Positions 9,289 to 18,459 of a stretch of DNA of 64,000 nt are shown here, one piece after another (within the stretch, counting starts at the first letter, position 1; each line of letters starts with the position of its first letter). This stretch comes from Bordetella petrii. Its GTDB lineage: Bacteria > Pseudomonadota > Gammaproteobacteria > Burkholderiales > Burkholderiaceae_B. The stretch lies in the NCBI RefSeq assembly GCF_017356245.1, contig NZ_JAFMZZ010000001.1:698262-762261 (forward strand), given 5' to 3'. Made by a program: the position numbers and the translations under genes. Below the pieces are notes generated by a model that did no database searches, was not told where the DNA came from, and was given only the letters and a program-made list of their open reading frames with translations.

Positions 9289-10033
9289 CGTAGCCCAACC
9301 TGCGCAATATCCATCCTGACACGGATGGATGAATGACAGACAGCAGAAAACATCCCAGATTCAGCGGAAATGGGAAGCTGATCCGGGCCCGATTGGCTCG
9401 CAGGCCGCGCCGGATCACGCGGGCAGCCCGCACCGCAGTCCATAGAAAGGGTTTGGGCCCAGGCATGTCGAAGCACATCTGCGATTCAACATAGCCTGGC
9501 ATGATGACATTGAAGCGTATGCCTTCCGAAGCCAGGCCATCGCGCATGGCCTCGCCATAGACTTTGACGGCGGCTTTGCTGGCGCTATAACTGGGCGTCT
9601 CGGGCAATCCCCGCCACGCAGCCAGAGAACTTACCAGCGCGATCTGCCCGTGGCCACGCTCGCGCATGAATGGCAACACACCATGCACAGTGGCAAAGAC
9701 GGCCTTGATGTTGACGTCCAGCAGTCCATGCACTTCGTGCCAGGTTTCTCCTTGGCCGCCGGGCCCCACATTGATATTGACTCCCGCATTCGCAATGACC
9801 AGATCAGGCGCATGCGCCTCGCAGATTCGCACCAGCCAGGCCATCAGGGCATCATGATCGCGCACATCCAGCGCGTGTGTCTCTACCTGCACCCCCTTGC
9901 GCCGGCAAAGCTCGGCCAGCTCGGCCAGGCGCTCTGTTCTGCGCCCCTGCAGGATCAGCGTGCCGGCGCCGGCCTCGGCGTACTCCAGTGCCAGCGCGCC
10001 ACCAATGCCGCCAGTGGCGCCAGTAATCAGCAC
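9281..10033 (-). CDS. Short-chain dehydrogenase/reductase
   Basis: A classical SDR of about 250 residues: nucleotide-binding TGATGGIG at 4-11, NAG at 82-84, the catalytic serine in VSSLAAW (134-140), and the YSASK motif with Tyr149 and Lys153. The GTG start at 10033 gives a very short lead before the first beta strand. A GGAG lies about 13 nt upstream, and no better start codon precedes it in frame. The C-terminus (about 225-245) is hydrophobic, suggesting membrane association. It lies between a PhyH dioxygenase and the LtaS-like gene on the same strand with tight spacing, so a role in making or modifying a surface glycan or lipid is likely. Substrate unknown. Confidence 0.85.
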   Translation of the reverse strand: MLITGATGGIGGALALEYAEAGAGTLILQGRRTERLAELAELCRRKGVQVETHALDVRDHDALMAWLVRICEAHAPDLVIANAGVNINVGPGGQGETWHEVHGLLDVNIKAVFATVHGVLPFMRERGHGQIALVSSLAAWRGLPETPSYSASKAAVKVYGEAMRDGLASEGIRFNVIMPGYVESQMCFDMPGPKPFLWTAVRAARVIRRGLRANRARISFPFPLNLGCFLLSVIHPSVSGWILRRLGYGA

Positions 10034-10061
10034 GCAGCGCGGCGGCTCCTGATTGCAGAGT

Positions 10062-11144
10062 TCAGTGGCTATGATCGCTCTCCGATGAAGGTGCTGCGCG
10101 GCGCCATGGATTGCGTGCCCAACCCAATTTTTCCATCATGTCCAAGGCCCGCCAGTAAATGGGTACCACGCGATCACGAAGGCCCGGCAATCCCTGTATA
10201 TCCCAGCCCGTCCATGGCAGAAATGGATTACGGCGGCCGTAGGCCCAGATTTCGGCACGGGTGGAAGGATAGCGGCTTTGGCCGCGTGCATGGAAACCAC
10301 TGGTATCCGCAACGATCAAGGTATTTTTCTTGACAAACAGGGCGCGTGGCGCTGCATACCCCAGCCGGGCTAATTCACGGGGCGTGATGCGCAACGACCC
10401 GCGGGAACTCATCCGATCTTGCCGGGTCGGCATTTGTAACGACTTGCGCCGCATCCAGGCCAGGCGGCGGCGATTCAGCCTGTGCGATCCAGGCACGTAT
10501 ATCAGCGGGCAATCATCCGGCCCTACGTCAGTCAGAAACAGCCAGGCCTTGACCGTTGGATGGAAAGTGTCGGAATGCAGCGCGGTTTGAGGATCGGACC
10601 GCCCCGGGCCCGCATGGGTGCATATCGACTGTATATAGTTCATTGGATAGCATCGCGATGCTGCCGCGTAGCTGAGCAGATTGCGCCATGGACGGCCTTG
10701 CAGGACTCGACGGGTGGCAGGCATCTGCCTGAGCACGCGGGCATCCAGCGCAACCCGCCGCGTGACCGCGCGGCCCTGCCGCATTTCGCGAGCTTCGCCG
10801 CCCATCCCGGCGATCTCGCGCTGTACGGCGGCGAATACATCCGCCGGAAGAAAATCCGGCTTCATGACATATCCTTGCCGGTCGAAATCCTGCCTGTCTT
10901 GCGCATCGAGCAGGTGCGCCAGTTTTTTACGCCGAAGGGCTGCCATGAAATGAGCAAGCCGGGCCCTCGCGACAAGCAGCCCCAGCTTGTTCAAAGCGAG
11001 GCTGCCGATCAGGGGATTGTCTTTGAACGATTTGGCGCTGGTGGCCAGCGCAGCTATCCACAAGGGCGCCATGAGCCAGCGCACAACCTTGCGGCCGAGC
11101 AGAGATATCTGGACAGGATATTGCCGAAAGTCTGGCTTTTTCAC
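10062..11144 (-). CDS. Phytanoyl-CoA dioxygenase (PhyH) family protein
   Basis: A 360-residue predicted Fe(II)/2-oxoglutarate-type oxygenase. The metal facial triad is visible as His190-X-Asp192 (LHSDTFH) and His285 (GFHARG), with a candidate 2-oxoglutarate-binding arginine shortly after. The first 60 residues are basic and hydrophobic and may be a membrane-proximal extension. Family members hydroxylate lipids, small metabolites or glycan precursors; nothing here identifies the substrate. It is the first gene of a three-gene minus-strand run (PhyH, SDR, LtaS-like) that leads into the capsule export block. Confidence 0.75.
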   Translation of the reverse strand: MKKPDFRQYPVQISLLGRKVVRWLMAPLWIAALATSAKSFKDNPLIGSLALNKLGLLVARARLAHFMAALRRKKLAHLLDAQDRQDFDRQGYVMKPDFLPADVFAAVQREIAGMGGEAREMRQGRAVTRRVALDARVLRQMPATRRVLQGRPWRNLLSYAAASRCYPMNYIQSICTHAGPGRSDPQTALHSDTFHPTVKAWLFLTDVGPDDCPLIYVPGSHRLNRRRLAWMRRKSLQMPTRQDRMSSRGSLRITPRELARLGYAAPRALFVKKNTLIVADTSGFHARGQSRYPSTRAEIWAYGRRNPFLPWTGWDIQGLPGLRDRVVPIYWRALDMMEKLGWARNPWRRAAPSSESDHSH

Positions 11145-11214
11145 GGCACAAAATGCACGGCCGCCTTACGGCGGCCGGCAAACGTTTTTGTTGTCTGGCG
11201 CCCGAAGCCCCATT

Positions 11215-11718
11215 TTATTCAAGCAAGCTGCGCAGCATCCAGGCGTTTTTCTCGTGGATGTCCATGCGCTGGGTAAGCAGGTCGGCAGTGGGCTGGTCGT
11301 TGGCGCCGTCGGCCTTGTCGAAGGCGGCGCGGGCCGTCTTGGATACGGCTTCGTTGCCTTTGACCAGCAGGCGCACCATTTCCATGGCGTCGGGCACGCT
11401 GCCCGGCTCGGAAATGGACGAAAGCTTGGAAAACTCGCGGTAGGTGCCCGGGGCATGCACGCCCAGCGCGCGGATGCGTTCGGCGATGTCGTCCAGCGCG
11501 GCCCATTCTTCCGAATATTGCGTCATGAACATCTGGTGCAGCGTGTTGAACAGCGGACCAGTGACGTTCCAGTGGAAGTTGTGGGTCATCAAGTACAGCG
11601 TGTAGGAATCCGCCAGCACTTTGGAAAGTTCGCCCGCGATGGCGGCGCGATCTTTGTCGGAAATGCCGATGTTGATGCGAACGGCGGGGCTACCGGTGGC
11701 TTTGGACGACTTGGCCAT
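11215..11718 (-). CDS. dps: DNA protection protein Dps (ferritin-like)
   Basis: A 167-residue Dps: a 12-subunit shell that oxidises and stores iron with peroxide and protects DNA. Ferroxidase-site residues follow the family spacing (His49, His61, Asp76, Glu80; HNFHWNVTG and LDDIAER). The N-terminal tail MAKSSKATGS is basic and may bind DNA. The gene lies directly downstream of oxyR on the same strand, which fits peroxide-inducible expression, although I did not identify an OxyR box. A good AGGAG-type ribosome site precedes the ATG. Confidence 0.95.
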   Translation of the reverse strand: MAKSSKATGSPAVRINIGISDKDRAAIAGELSKVLADSYTLYLMTHNFHWNVTGPLFNTLHQMFMTQYSEEWAALDDIAERIRALGVHAPGTYREFSKLSSISEPGSVPDAMEMVRLLVKGNEAVSKTARAAFDKADGANDQPTADLLTQRMDIHEKNAWMLRSLLE

Positions 11719-11855
11719 GTAGTGCTCCTTTATTTAAGGATAAGGACGAAACAAGAATACCACTGGAACAAGACAAAAAAAGGTGGCGACTGGCGGGAAT
11801 ACAGGGCTGGTATTGCTTGGATACAAAACATGGGCCGGAGATATCTCGGTCAGGC

Positions 11856-11886
11856 GGTGTCTGGCACCCTGCGGGAGCCAGACACC
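11856..11886. repeat. Solitary hairpin arm of the GGTGTCTGAC repeat family
   Basis: A 31-nt inverted repeat with outer stem GGTGTCTGGC/GCCAGACACC and a CCCTGCGGG-type middle. Only one arm is present, with a degenerate spacer-like sequence to its left, so this is a decayed or half element. It lies 20 bp from the oxyR stop, between oxyR and dps. Confidence 0.85.
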
Positions 11887-11905
11887 CGGCTTGAGCCATC
11901 ACCCT

Positions 11906-12850
11906 TCAAGTGGCCACTGCTTCTTTATCCAACATTTTCACCCCCGGCAATCCGCATTCATAAACTGCCTGCGCCAATGCCTCGATGGCGGCCAGGCGCG
12001 GGAAGCTGCGGCGCCAGGCAAGGACGACGCGGCGTTCGGGCGGGGCGCCCTCGAACGGCAGGTAGCGCAGCAGCGCCTTGGGCTGGGGCGCTTCGGGAAC
12101 GGCGGTGACCGGCAGCACGGTCACGCCGATGCCGGCCGCCACCATATGCCGGATGGTTTCCAGCGACGACCCTTCGAAGGTGCGCTGGATGCCGTCGCTG
12201 GCCGCTGAAAAACGCGACAGTTCGGGGCACACTTCCAGCACCTGGTCGCGAAAGCAGTGGCCGGTGCCCAGCAGCAGCATGGTCTGCTGCTTCAGGTCTT
12301 CGGAACTGATGGCCGGGCGGTCGGCCCATTCGTGGTCGCGCGGCACGGCCACCACGAAGGGCTCGTCGTACAGGGGCTGGGTGACCAGGCCGGCCTCGGG
12401 CAGCGGCAAGGCCATGATGGCGCAGTCGATCTCGCCCTGGCGCAGCAATTCCACCAGGCGCAGGGTGAAGTTTTCCTGCAGCAGCAGCGGCATTTGCGGG
12501 GTGCGGGCGATCTGCATGGGCACCAGCCGCGGCAGCAGGTAGGGCCCGATGGTGTGGATCACGCCCACGCGCAGCGGGCCGGCCAGCGGGTCGTGCCCCT
12601 GGCGGGCGATTTCCTTGATGCTGGCGCTTTCTTCCAGCACCTTCTGGGCCTGCGTGACAATGCGCTGGCCGATGGCGGTAACGCCCACTTCGGCGCCGCC
12701 GCGCTCGAACAGGGTCACGCCCAGTTCGTCTTCCAGCTTGCGTATGGCCACCGACAAGGTGGGCTGGCTGACGAAACAGGCTTCGGCGGCACGGCCGAAA
12801 TGCCGCTCGCGCGCGACCGCGACGATGTATTTGAGTTCGGTCAGAGTCAT
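11906..12850 (-). CDS. oxyR: Peroxide-sensing LysR-type regulator OxyR
   Basis: A 314-residue LysR-family activator of peroxide defence. The N-terminal HTH is intact (FGRAAEACFVSQPTLSVAIRKLE). The two redox cysteines are at Cys199 and Cys208 (GTGHCFRDQVLEVC), exactly the E. coli OxyR numbering, which separates it from ordinary LysR proteins. The start is set at the ATG at 12850 because the family begins MTLTELKYIVAVA; a longer reading runs into recG. Neighbours are recG upstream and dps downstream, all on the minus strand. Confidence 0.96.
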   Translation of the reverse strand: MTLTELKYIVAVARERHFGRAAEACFVSQPTLSVAIRKLEDELGVTLFERGGAEVGVTAIGQRIVTQAQKVLEESASIKEIARQGHDPLAGPLRVGVIHTIGPYLLPRLVPMQIARTPQMPLLLQENFTLRLVELLRQGEIDCAIMALPLPEAGLVTQPLYDEPFVVAVPRDHEWADRPAISSEDLKQQTMLLLGTGHCFRDQVLEVCPELSRFSAASDGIQRTFEGSSLETIRHMVAAGIGVTVLPVTAVPEAPQPKALLRYLPFEGAPPERRVVLAWRRSFPRLAAIEALAQAVYECGLPGVKMLDKEAVAT

Positions 12851-12905
12851 GGCGATACGTACCTTGCGTGGGACGGCCGCGGGAAGCGGAATGATGGAAA
12901 GGGTT

Positions 12906-14993
12906 TCATGTGCGCAGGAAGTCTTCGCGGCCGCGCATCCAGCGCGCCAGATGGGCCTGGACCGCCGCCGGATGCTCGGCGCGCAGCCAGGCGGCGGCCT
13001 CGCGCGCCTGCTCGGCAATGCCCACGTCGGACTCCAGGTCGGCAAAGCGCAGCAGCGTCACGCCGGACTGGCGCGTGCCCAGGAATTCTCCGGGGCCGCG
13101 CTGTTCCAGGTCGCGGCGCGCGATTTCGAATCCGTCGGATGTCTCGAACATGGCGCGCAGCCGCTGGCGCGCCACCTGCGACAGCGGCGTCTGGTACAGC
13201 AGCACGCATACTGATTCGGCGCTGCCCCGCCCTACCCGCCCGCGCAACTGGTGCAGCTGGGCCAGGCCGAAGCGCTCGGCGTGTTCGATGACCATCAGCG
13301 AGGCGTTGGGCACATCCACGCCCACTTCGATGACGGTGGTGGCGACCAGCAGGTCGATGTCGCCATCGCGAAACGCCTGCATCACGGCGGCCTTGTCGGC
13401 CTGCGGCAGGCGGCCGTGCACCAGGCCCAGCCGCAGGTCGGGCAGCTCGGCCTGCATGGCCTGGTAGGTGTCGACGGCCGTCTGCAGCTGCAGCGCCTCG
13501 CTTTCTTCGACCAGCGGGCAAACCCAATAGGCCTGCCGGCCTTCCCGCACCGCGTGCGCGATGTGGGCGATGACTTCGTCGCGCCGTCCGTCGGACACCA
13601 GTTTGGTGACCACCGGCGTGCGCCCGGGCGGCAGCTCGTCGATGACCGAGACATCCAGGTCGGCGAAGAAGGTCATGGCCAGGGTGCGCGGTATGGGCGT
13701 GGCGCTCATGTTCAGCTGGTGCGGCACAAGCTGGCCCTGCGGCGCCTCGCCCTTGCGGGTCAGCGCCAGGCGCTGGCCCACGCCGAAGCGGTGCTGTTCG
13801 TCGACGATGGACAGGCCCAGGCGGTGGAATTCGACATGGTCCTGGATCAGGGCCTGGGTGCCCACCACCAGCTGCACGCTGCCGTCGGCGGCGCTGGCCG
13901 CGGCCTGGCGGCGCACCTTGGCGGCCAGGCTGCCGCTTAGCCAGGCCACGTTCACTCCCAGCGGCTGCAGCCACGACACCAGTTTGCGGAAATGCTGTTC
14001 GGCCAGGATTTCGGTGGGCGCCATCAGCGCCACCTGCGCGCCGCAGGCGATAGCCTGGGCGGCGGCGATGGCGGCGACCACTGTCTTGCCGCTGCCCACG
14101 TCGCCCTGCAGCAGGCGGTGCATGGGATATGGCTTGGCCAGATCGGCGGCGATTTCCTGCACAACGCGCTGCTGCGCGCCGGTCAATTGGAACGGCAGTG
14201 CCGCGTACAGGCGCGCCACCAGGCCGCCCGGGCCGCCCCGCGCGGGCAGCGGCTCGGCCCGGATGCTGCGGCGGGCGGCGCGGGCGGCCGCCAGCGACAA
14301 TTGCTGGGCCAGCAGTTCGTCGAACTTGATGCGGTGCCAGGCGGGGTGGCCGCGTTCGATCAGGTCTTGCTCGGAAACGCCGGGCGGCGGGGCATGCAGC
14401 AGGCGGATGGCGGGCGCGAACGGCATCAGGCCGTAGCGCTGCAACGCCGCCGGCGGCAGCGTGTCGTCCAGGTCGGCCTGCTGCAGCGCCTGGGCGATGG
14501 CCTTGCGCAGCGAAGGCTGCGACAGCCCGTCGGTGCTGGGGTATACGGGGGTCAGCGCATCGGGCAGCGGGCTTTCGGCGCTGCTCATGCGCGGATGCAC
14601 GATTTCGCGGCCGAACAGGCCGCCGCGCACTTCGCCGCGCGCGCGCAGGCGGCGGCCAGTGGCCAGCTGTTTTTGCTGGCTGGGGTAGAAATTCAGCCAG
14701 CGCAACTGCAGTTCGCCGCTGTCGTCGGCCATCACGGCCGTCAGTTGGCGACGCGGCCGGTACAGGACTTCGCTGCGCAGGATCTCGCCTTCGACCTGGG
14801 CCGTGGCGCCCGGCCGCAGCGACGCGATGGGCACGATGCGGGTTTCGTCTTCGTAGCGCAGCGGCAAATGCAGAATGCAGTCTTCGGCCGTGACCAGGCC
14901 CAGGCTGTGCAGTTTGCGCTGCACATCTGTCAGTGCCCCCCCGGCGCCGGCGGCGGCGCCAGGAGTCTTGCGTGCCGCGGCGGTGGCTGGCAT
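12906..14993 (-). CDS. recG: ATP-dependent DNA helicase RecG
   Basis: A 695-residue branch-migrating helicase for stalled forks and recombination intermediates. It has an N-terminal wedge/OB domain, then superfamily 2 motor domains with Walker A GDVGSGKT, a DEQH box (VDEQHRFGVGQR) and motif VI region QLRGRVGRG. Size and order match RecG. It is 33 bp downstream of the ridA-like gene and 55 bp upstream of oxyR on the same strand. Several long antisense frames across it are composition artefacts. Confidence 0.96.
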   Translation of the reverse strand: MPATAAARKTPGAAAGAGGALTDVQRKLHSLGLVTAEDCILHLPLRYEDETRIVPIASLRPGATAQVEGEILRSEVLYRPRRQLTAVMADDSGELQLRWLNFYPSQQKQLATGRRLRARGEVRGGLFGREIVHPRMSSAESPLPDALTPVYPSTDGLSQPSLRKAIAQALQQADLDDTLPPAALQRYGLMPFAPAIRLLHAPPPGVSEQDLIERGHPAWHRIKFDELLAQQLSLAAARAARRSIRAEPLPARGGPGGLVARLYAALPFQLTGAQQRVVQEIAADLAKPYPMHRLLQGDVGSGKTVVAAIAAAQAIACGAQVALMAPTEILAEQHFRKLVSWLQPLGVNVAWLSGSLAAKVRRQAAASAADGSVQLVVGTQALIQDHVEFHRLGLSIVDEQHRFGVGQRLALTRKGEAPQGQLVPHQLNMSATPIPRTLAMTFFADLDVSVIDELPPGRTPVVTKLVSDGRRDEVIAHIAHAVREGRQAYWVCPLVEESEALQLQTAVDTYQAMQAELPDLRLGLVHGRLPQADKAAVMQAFRDGDIDLLVATTVIEVGVDVPNASLMVIEHAERFGLAQLHQLRGRVGRGSAESVCVLLYQTPLSQVARQRLRAMFETSDGFEIARRDLEQRGPGEFLGTRQSGVTLLRFADLESDVGIAEQAREAAAWLRAEHPAAVQAHLARWMRGREDFLRT

Positions 14994-15026
14994 GGCGCGA
15001 GGCCCGGTGCAGGCGCGGCCTGCCGC

Positions 15027-15413
15027 TTACAGCACCAGGATGGCTTCGACCTCGAACTGCGCGCCCTTGGGCAGGCTGGCCACGCCCACGGTGGAGCGCG
15101 CCGGGAACGGCTGCGGAATGAGCTCGGCCATGATGGCGTTGGCGGCCGTGAATTTGTTCAGGTCGGTCAGGAACAGGGTCAGCTTGACGATGTCGTTCAG
15201 GGTGCCGCCGGCTTCCTGGATCACGGCGGTCATGTTGGCGAAGGCCTGGCGCACCTGGGCGTCGAAGTTCTCGGACACCAGGTCGCCGGTGCCGGGCTCC
15301 AGGCCGATCTGGCCGGACAGGTACACCGTTTTGCCGCCGGTGGCGGCAACGGCTTGCGAATAAGGGCCGACCGCGGCGGGGGCCTCGTCGGTATGGATGA
15401 TTTGCTTGCTCAT
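15027..15413 (-). CDS. ridA: RidA family enamine/imine deaminase
   Basis: A 128-residue RidA/YjgF protein that hydrolyses reactive enamine/imine intermediates released by PLP enzymes. The substrate-binding arginine is Arg106 in PARSTVGVASLP, followed by the conserved glutamate in FEVEAI. Full length with a normal ATG start. It probably shares a transcript with recG. Confidence 0.92.
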   Translation of the reverse strand: MSKQIIHTDEAPAAVGPYSQAVAATGGKTVYLSGQIGLEPGTGDLVSENFDAQVRQAFANMTAVIQEAGGTLNDIVKLTLFLTDLNKFTAANAIMAELIPQPFPARSTVGVASLPKGAQFEVEAILVL

Positions 15414-15543
15414 GGCCGTATCCTGGAAAGATCAGTCGCAACAGACTGGACTATTGAAGTGTAAACAGCAATAGGCATTTGCGAAAGCAAGGAGTTCCCG
15501 CAAGCGGGCGAAAACACTGTTCCGTTTTTAAGGCACCTGCCAA

Positions 15544-15630
15544 GGTGTCTGACTCCGCAGGTGTCAGACACCGAAGCATGCAGCGACTGTCTCAACAGCA
15601 CGGTGTCTGACACCTGCGGAGTCAGACACC
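15544..15630. repeat. Paired-hairpin element (inverted orientation)
   Basis: Two 29-nt hairpins, 15544-15572 and 15602-15630, are exact reverse complements of each other, separated by 29 nt. Each arm is itself an inverted repeat with outer stem GGTGTCTGAC/GTCAGACACC. The spacer matches the family spacer in reverse orientation. It lies 8 bp from the stop of the downstream LysR gene. Confidence 0.93.
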
Positions 15631-15637
15631 TGTCCCG

Positions 15638-16534
15638 CTACGCCTGTCCAATCTGCTCCCGGTGCTGCAGCAGCAAGTCATACAGTGTCTGCGCGGCCAC
15701 CGACAGGCTGCGGCCGCGCCGCCGCACCAGGTACAGCGGCCGGGTCAGGGGCTTGCCGGCCAGGGGCTTGATGGCGAGCTCGTCGCGCCGGAAGTGGAAC
15801 AGGGTCATGGCCGGCACTACGCTGATGCCCAGGCCGGCCGACACCAGCCCGGTGACCGTGGCCAGGTGCTCGACTTCCAGCAGGGGCTGGGCCCCCGCGG
15901 CGCCCATGGCCTCGTCCAGGTGGCGCCGCACGCTGCTGCCGCGGGCCAGCTGGATCAATGGCCAGCGGCCCAGGTCGCGCAGGCGCACCTGGGCGCGCGC
16001 GGCCAGGGGATGGTCTTTGCGGCACACCAGGAAGAAGCGGTCGGCGTGCAGGAATTCGCTGTCCAGGTCTGACATATCGGCGCGCCGGGCCGCCACGGCG
16101 AAATCGGCGGCGCCGGTCTGCACCAGGTCCAGGCACGGGTCCAGCAAGGCGTCGCGCAGTTGCAACGTGATGCCGGGATAGTCCTGATGGAAGCGCGCCA
16201 GCAAGCCTGGCAGCCAGCCGGCGGCCAGCGAAGGCAGGGCCGCCACCGTGACGCGGCCGCGGCGCCGCGCGGCATGGTCGCGCAGGTCTTCGGCCACCAG
16301 CTCGAAGTCGCCCAGCAGCCGGCGCGCCGAGGCGTCGAGCACCCTGCCCTCGGCAGTGAGTTCCACGTTGCGCGTGTTGCGATCGAACAGCCGCACGCCG
16401 GCGGTGTCTTCCAGCGCGCGGATCAGCGCGCTGAAAGCCGGCTGGGTCAGGTGGCAGCGCTGGGCGGCGCGCGTGAAGTGCTTTTCGTCGGCCAGGGCCA
16501 CGAACGCACGCAGTTGGCGGGCAGATAGATTCAT
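15638..16534 (-). CDS. LysR-type regulator, probable control of the atuA-like operon
   Basis: A 298-residue LysR protein with N-terminal winged HTH (FTRAAQRCHLTQPAFSALIRALE) and a C-terminal effector domain. It is transcribed away from the AtuA-like gene pair with 110 bp between the starts, the usual arrangement for a LysR and its target. The effector is unknown. The shared intergenic region is AT-rich, but I could not define a clear T-N11-A operator. Confidence 0.85.
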   Translation of the reverse strand: MNLSARQLRAFVALADEKHFTRAAQRCHLTQPAFSALIRALEDTAGVRLFDRNTRNVELTAEGRVLDASARRLLGDFELVAEDLRDHAARRRGRVTVAALPSLAAGWLPGLLARFHQDYPGITLQLRDALLDPCLDLVQTGAADFAVAARRADMSDLDSEFLHADRFFLVCRKDHPLAARAQVRLRDLGRWPLIQLARGSSVRRHLDEAMGAAGAQPLLEVEHLATVTGLVSAGLGISVVPAMTLFHFRRDELAIKPLAGKPLTRPLYLVRRRGRSLSVAAQTLYDLLLQHREQIGQA

Positions 16535-16644
16535 ACAAACTTTGGATGAATTGATCTTATATTTCTATTTCACTTATGAAGCAAGCCTGCCTATAGTGGC
16601 CGCAACACAGGGGCGCCGCGAGGCGCTGCGCTTACGGACTCATC

Positions 16645-18000
16645 ATGGCTGCTTCCCCTTTTCTGATCGGCTGCGCAACGGGTTTTTCGGGCGACCGTAC
16701 CGACGGCGCCCACGCGGTCGTGCAATCGCTGGCGGCCCGCGGCGGCGGCACGCTGATCTTCGAAACCCTGGCCGAGCGCACCCTGGCCCTGGCGCAGCTG
16801 GCGCGCAATGCCGACCCGGAAAGCGGCTACGAGCCCCTGTTGCAAGAGCTGCTGGCCCCGGTGCTGGCCGACTGCCTGCGCCAGGGCATCAACATCGTGG
16901 GCAATTTCGGCGCCGCCAATCCGCCGGCGGCGGCGCGCTGCATCGCCGGGCTGGCCAGCGCCCAGGGCCTGCCGGCGCCACGCATCGCCGTGGTGCATGG
17001 CGACGCGCTGGTCACATCCGAGCAGCGCGCCCTGCTGCGCGAACGGCTGGGCCCGCGCCTGGACGGCATGGACGTGGTCAGCGCCAACGTCTACCTGGGC
17101 GCGGGCGAAATTGCCGACGCGCTGCGGGCCGGCGCCCAGATCGTGGTGGCCGGCCGGGTGGCCGACCCTTCGCTGACGGTGGGGCCGGCGCTGGCCCATT
17201 ACGGCTGGGCCCCGGATGACTGGACGCGCCTGGGGCGCGCCACCATGGCGGGCCACATGCTCGAATGCGGCACCCAGGTCACCGGCGGCTATTTCTGCGT
17301 GCCCGGCCTGAAAGAAGTGCCCGATGTGCACGTGGCGGGCTATCCCATTGCCGAAATCGACGCCGACGGCGGCTTCGTAATCGGCAAGGCCGATGGCACG
17401 GGCGGCGCCGTGGATGCCCGCACGGTCAAGGAACAGCTGCTGTATGAAGTGCACGACCCGGCCCGCTACCTGACGCCGGATGTGGTGGCCGACCTGAGCC
17501 AGGCGTCGGTGCGGGTGCAGGGCCCCGACCGGGTCGCCGTGCACGGCATCGACGGCCATGCGCGCCCCGATGAACTGAAAGTCAACGTCTGCTATCGCGG
17601 CGGCTGGCTGGCCGAAGCCGAGATCTCGTATGCCGGCGTGCAGGCCGAGGCGCGCGCGCGCCTGGCGGCGGACATCGTGCGGCGGCGGCTCGGCGCCACG
17701 CTGACCGTGCGCATGGATTTGATCGGGGTGCTCAGCATCCTGGGCGACGATGGCGGCGCCATGCTGGATGCCCGCCCGGCTGGCGCGGGCCGCGATGTCA
17801 GGCTGCGCCTGGCTGCCGAACACCCTGACGCGCGCGTGGCCGAACGGCTGCTGCGCGAAGTGACGGCCCTGTACACCTGCGGCCCGGCGGGCGGCGGCGG
17901 CGTGCGCACCGCCCTGCGGCCGCGCCTGAACATGGTCTCGTGCACGATACCGCGCGACGCTGTGCACAGCGGCTGGACCATGATGGAGGCCGCACCATGA
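16645..18000 (+). CDS. Acyclic terpene utilisation AtuA-like protein (DUF1446)
   Basis: A 451-residue protein of the AtuA/DUF1446 family. It shows the N-terminal GCATGFSGDRTDGA and the central VAGRVADPSLTVGPALAHYGW stretch characteristic of the family. In Pseudomonas, atuA belongs to a citronellol/geranyl-CoA pathway, but most homologues, including this one, occur in other catabolic loci and lack a proven reaction. No carboxylase genes are nearby, so terpene use should not be assumed. Its stop overlaps the ATG of the next gene by 4 bp. Confidence 0.8.
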   Translation: MAASPFLIGCATGFSGDRTDGAHAVVQSLAARGGGTLIFETLAERTLALAQLARNADPESGYEPLLQELLAPVLADCLRQGINIVGNFGAANPPAAARCIAGLASAQGLPAPRIAVVHGDALVTSEQRALLRERLGPRLDGMDVVSANVYLGAGEIADALRAGAQIVVAGRVADPSLTVGPALAHYGWAPDDWTRLGRATMAGHMLECGTQVTGGYFCVPGLKEVPDVHVAGYPIAEIDADGGFVIGKADGTGGAVDARTVKEQLLYEVHDPARYLTPDVVADLSQASVRVQGPDRVAVHGIDGHARPDELKVNVCYRGGWLAEAEISYAGVQAEARARLAADIVRRRLGATLTVRMDLIGVLSILGDDGGAMLDARPAGAGRDVRLRLAAEHPDARVAERLLREVTALYTCGPAGGGGVRTALRPRLNMVSCTIPRDAVHSGWTMMEAAP

Positions 18001-18413
18001 AGCCGGATCACCCCCCCGTACGCGCGCCCCTGTACCGCCTGGCGCACAGCCGCTCGGGCGACAAGGGCGATATCTCGAACCTGAGCCTGATCGCCTGGGA
18101 CCCGGAGTGCTATGCGGTACTGGCGGACCAGGTCACCGAAGCGCGCGTGGCCGAATGGTTTGCCTACCGCCGCCCTACCCGCGTCACGCGCTACCTGATT
18201 CCCAGCCTGCACGCCATGAACTTCGTGCTTGAAGGCGTGCTGGACGGCGGCGTGAACGACGCCCTGAACCTGGACACGCATGGCAAGAGCCTGTCGTTCC
18301 ATTTGCTTGACTTGCGGGTGGATGTTGCGCCCGAACTGGCCCGGCGCCTGCCGGACATTCCGGGCGATCAGCCCGCCACCGGCCTGCCGCCGGCGCCGCT
18401 CGCGCCGCAGTAA
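17997..18413 (+). CDS. AtuA-associated small protein (AtuA C-terminal-like)
   Basis: A 138-residue protein resembling the C-terminal region of longer AtuA-like proteins (LYRLAHSRSGDKGDISNLSL near the start). In many species the two parts are fused; here they are separate, translationally coupled genes (ATGA overlap), so they probably act as one complex. The start at 17997 is preceded by GGAGG at good spacing. Reaction unknown. Confidence 0.8.
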   Translation: MKPDHPPVRAPLYRLAHSRSGDKGDISNLSLIAWDPECYAVLADQVTEARVAEWFAYRRPTRVTRYLIPSLHAMNFVLEGVLDGGVNDALNLDTHGKSLSFHLLDLRVDVAPELARRLPDIPGDQPATGLPPAPLAPQ

Positions 18414-18459
18414 GCCGGTATTTCCCTGTTTTCTACAACAACACACCAGGAGACTCCCC

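Noticed and set aside
12847..15441. An 864-codon open frame on the minus strand over recG and ridA
   Set aside because: It is a shifted frame of recG/ridA with Arg-, Pro- and Gly-rich composition and no domain, the usual result of GC-rich coding sequence.
13992..15464. A 490-codon plus-strand frame antisense to recG
   Set aside because: Composition artefact; recG is complete with all helicase motifs on the other strand.
15544..15630. CRISPR array
   Set aside because: There are only two repeat units per site, each a palindrome, in inverted and not direct arrangement, with a conserved spacer; no cas genes are present.
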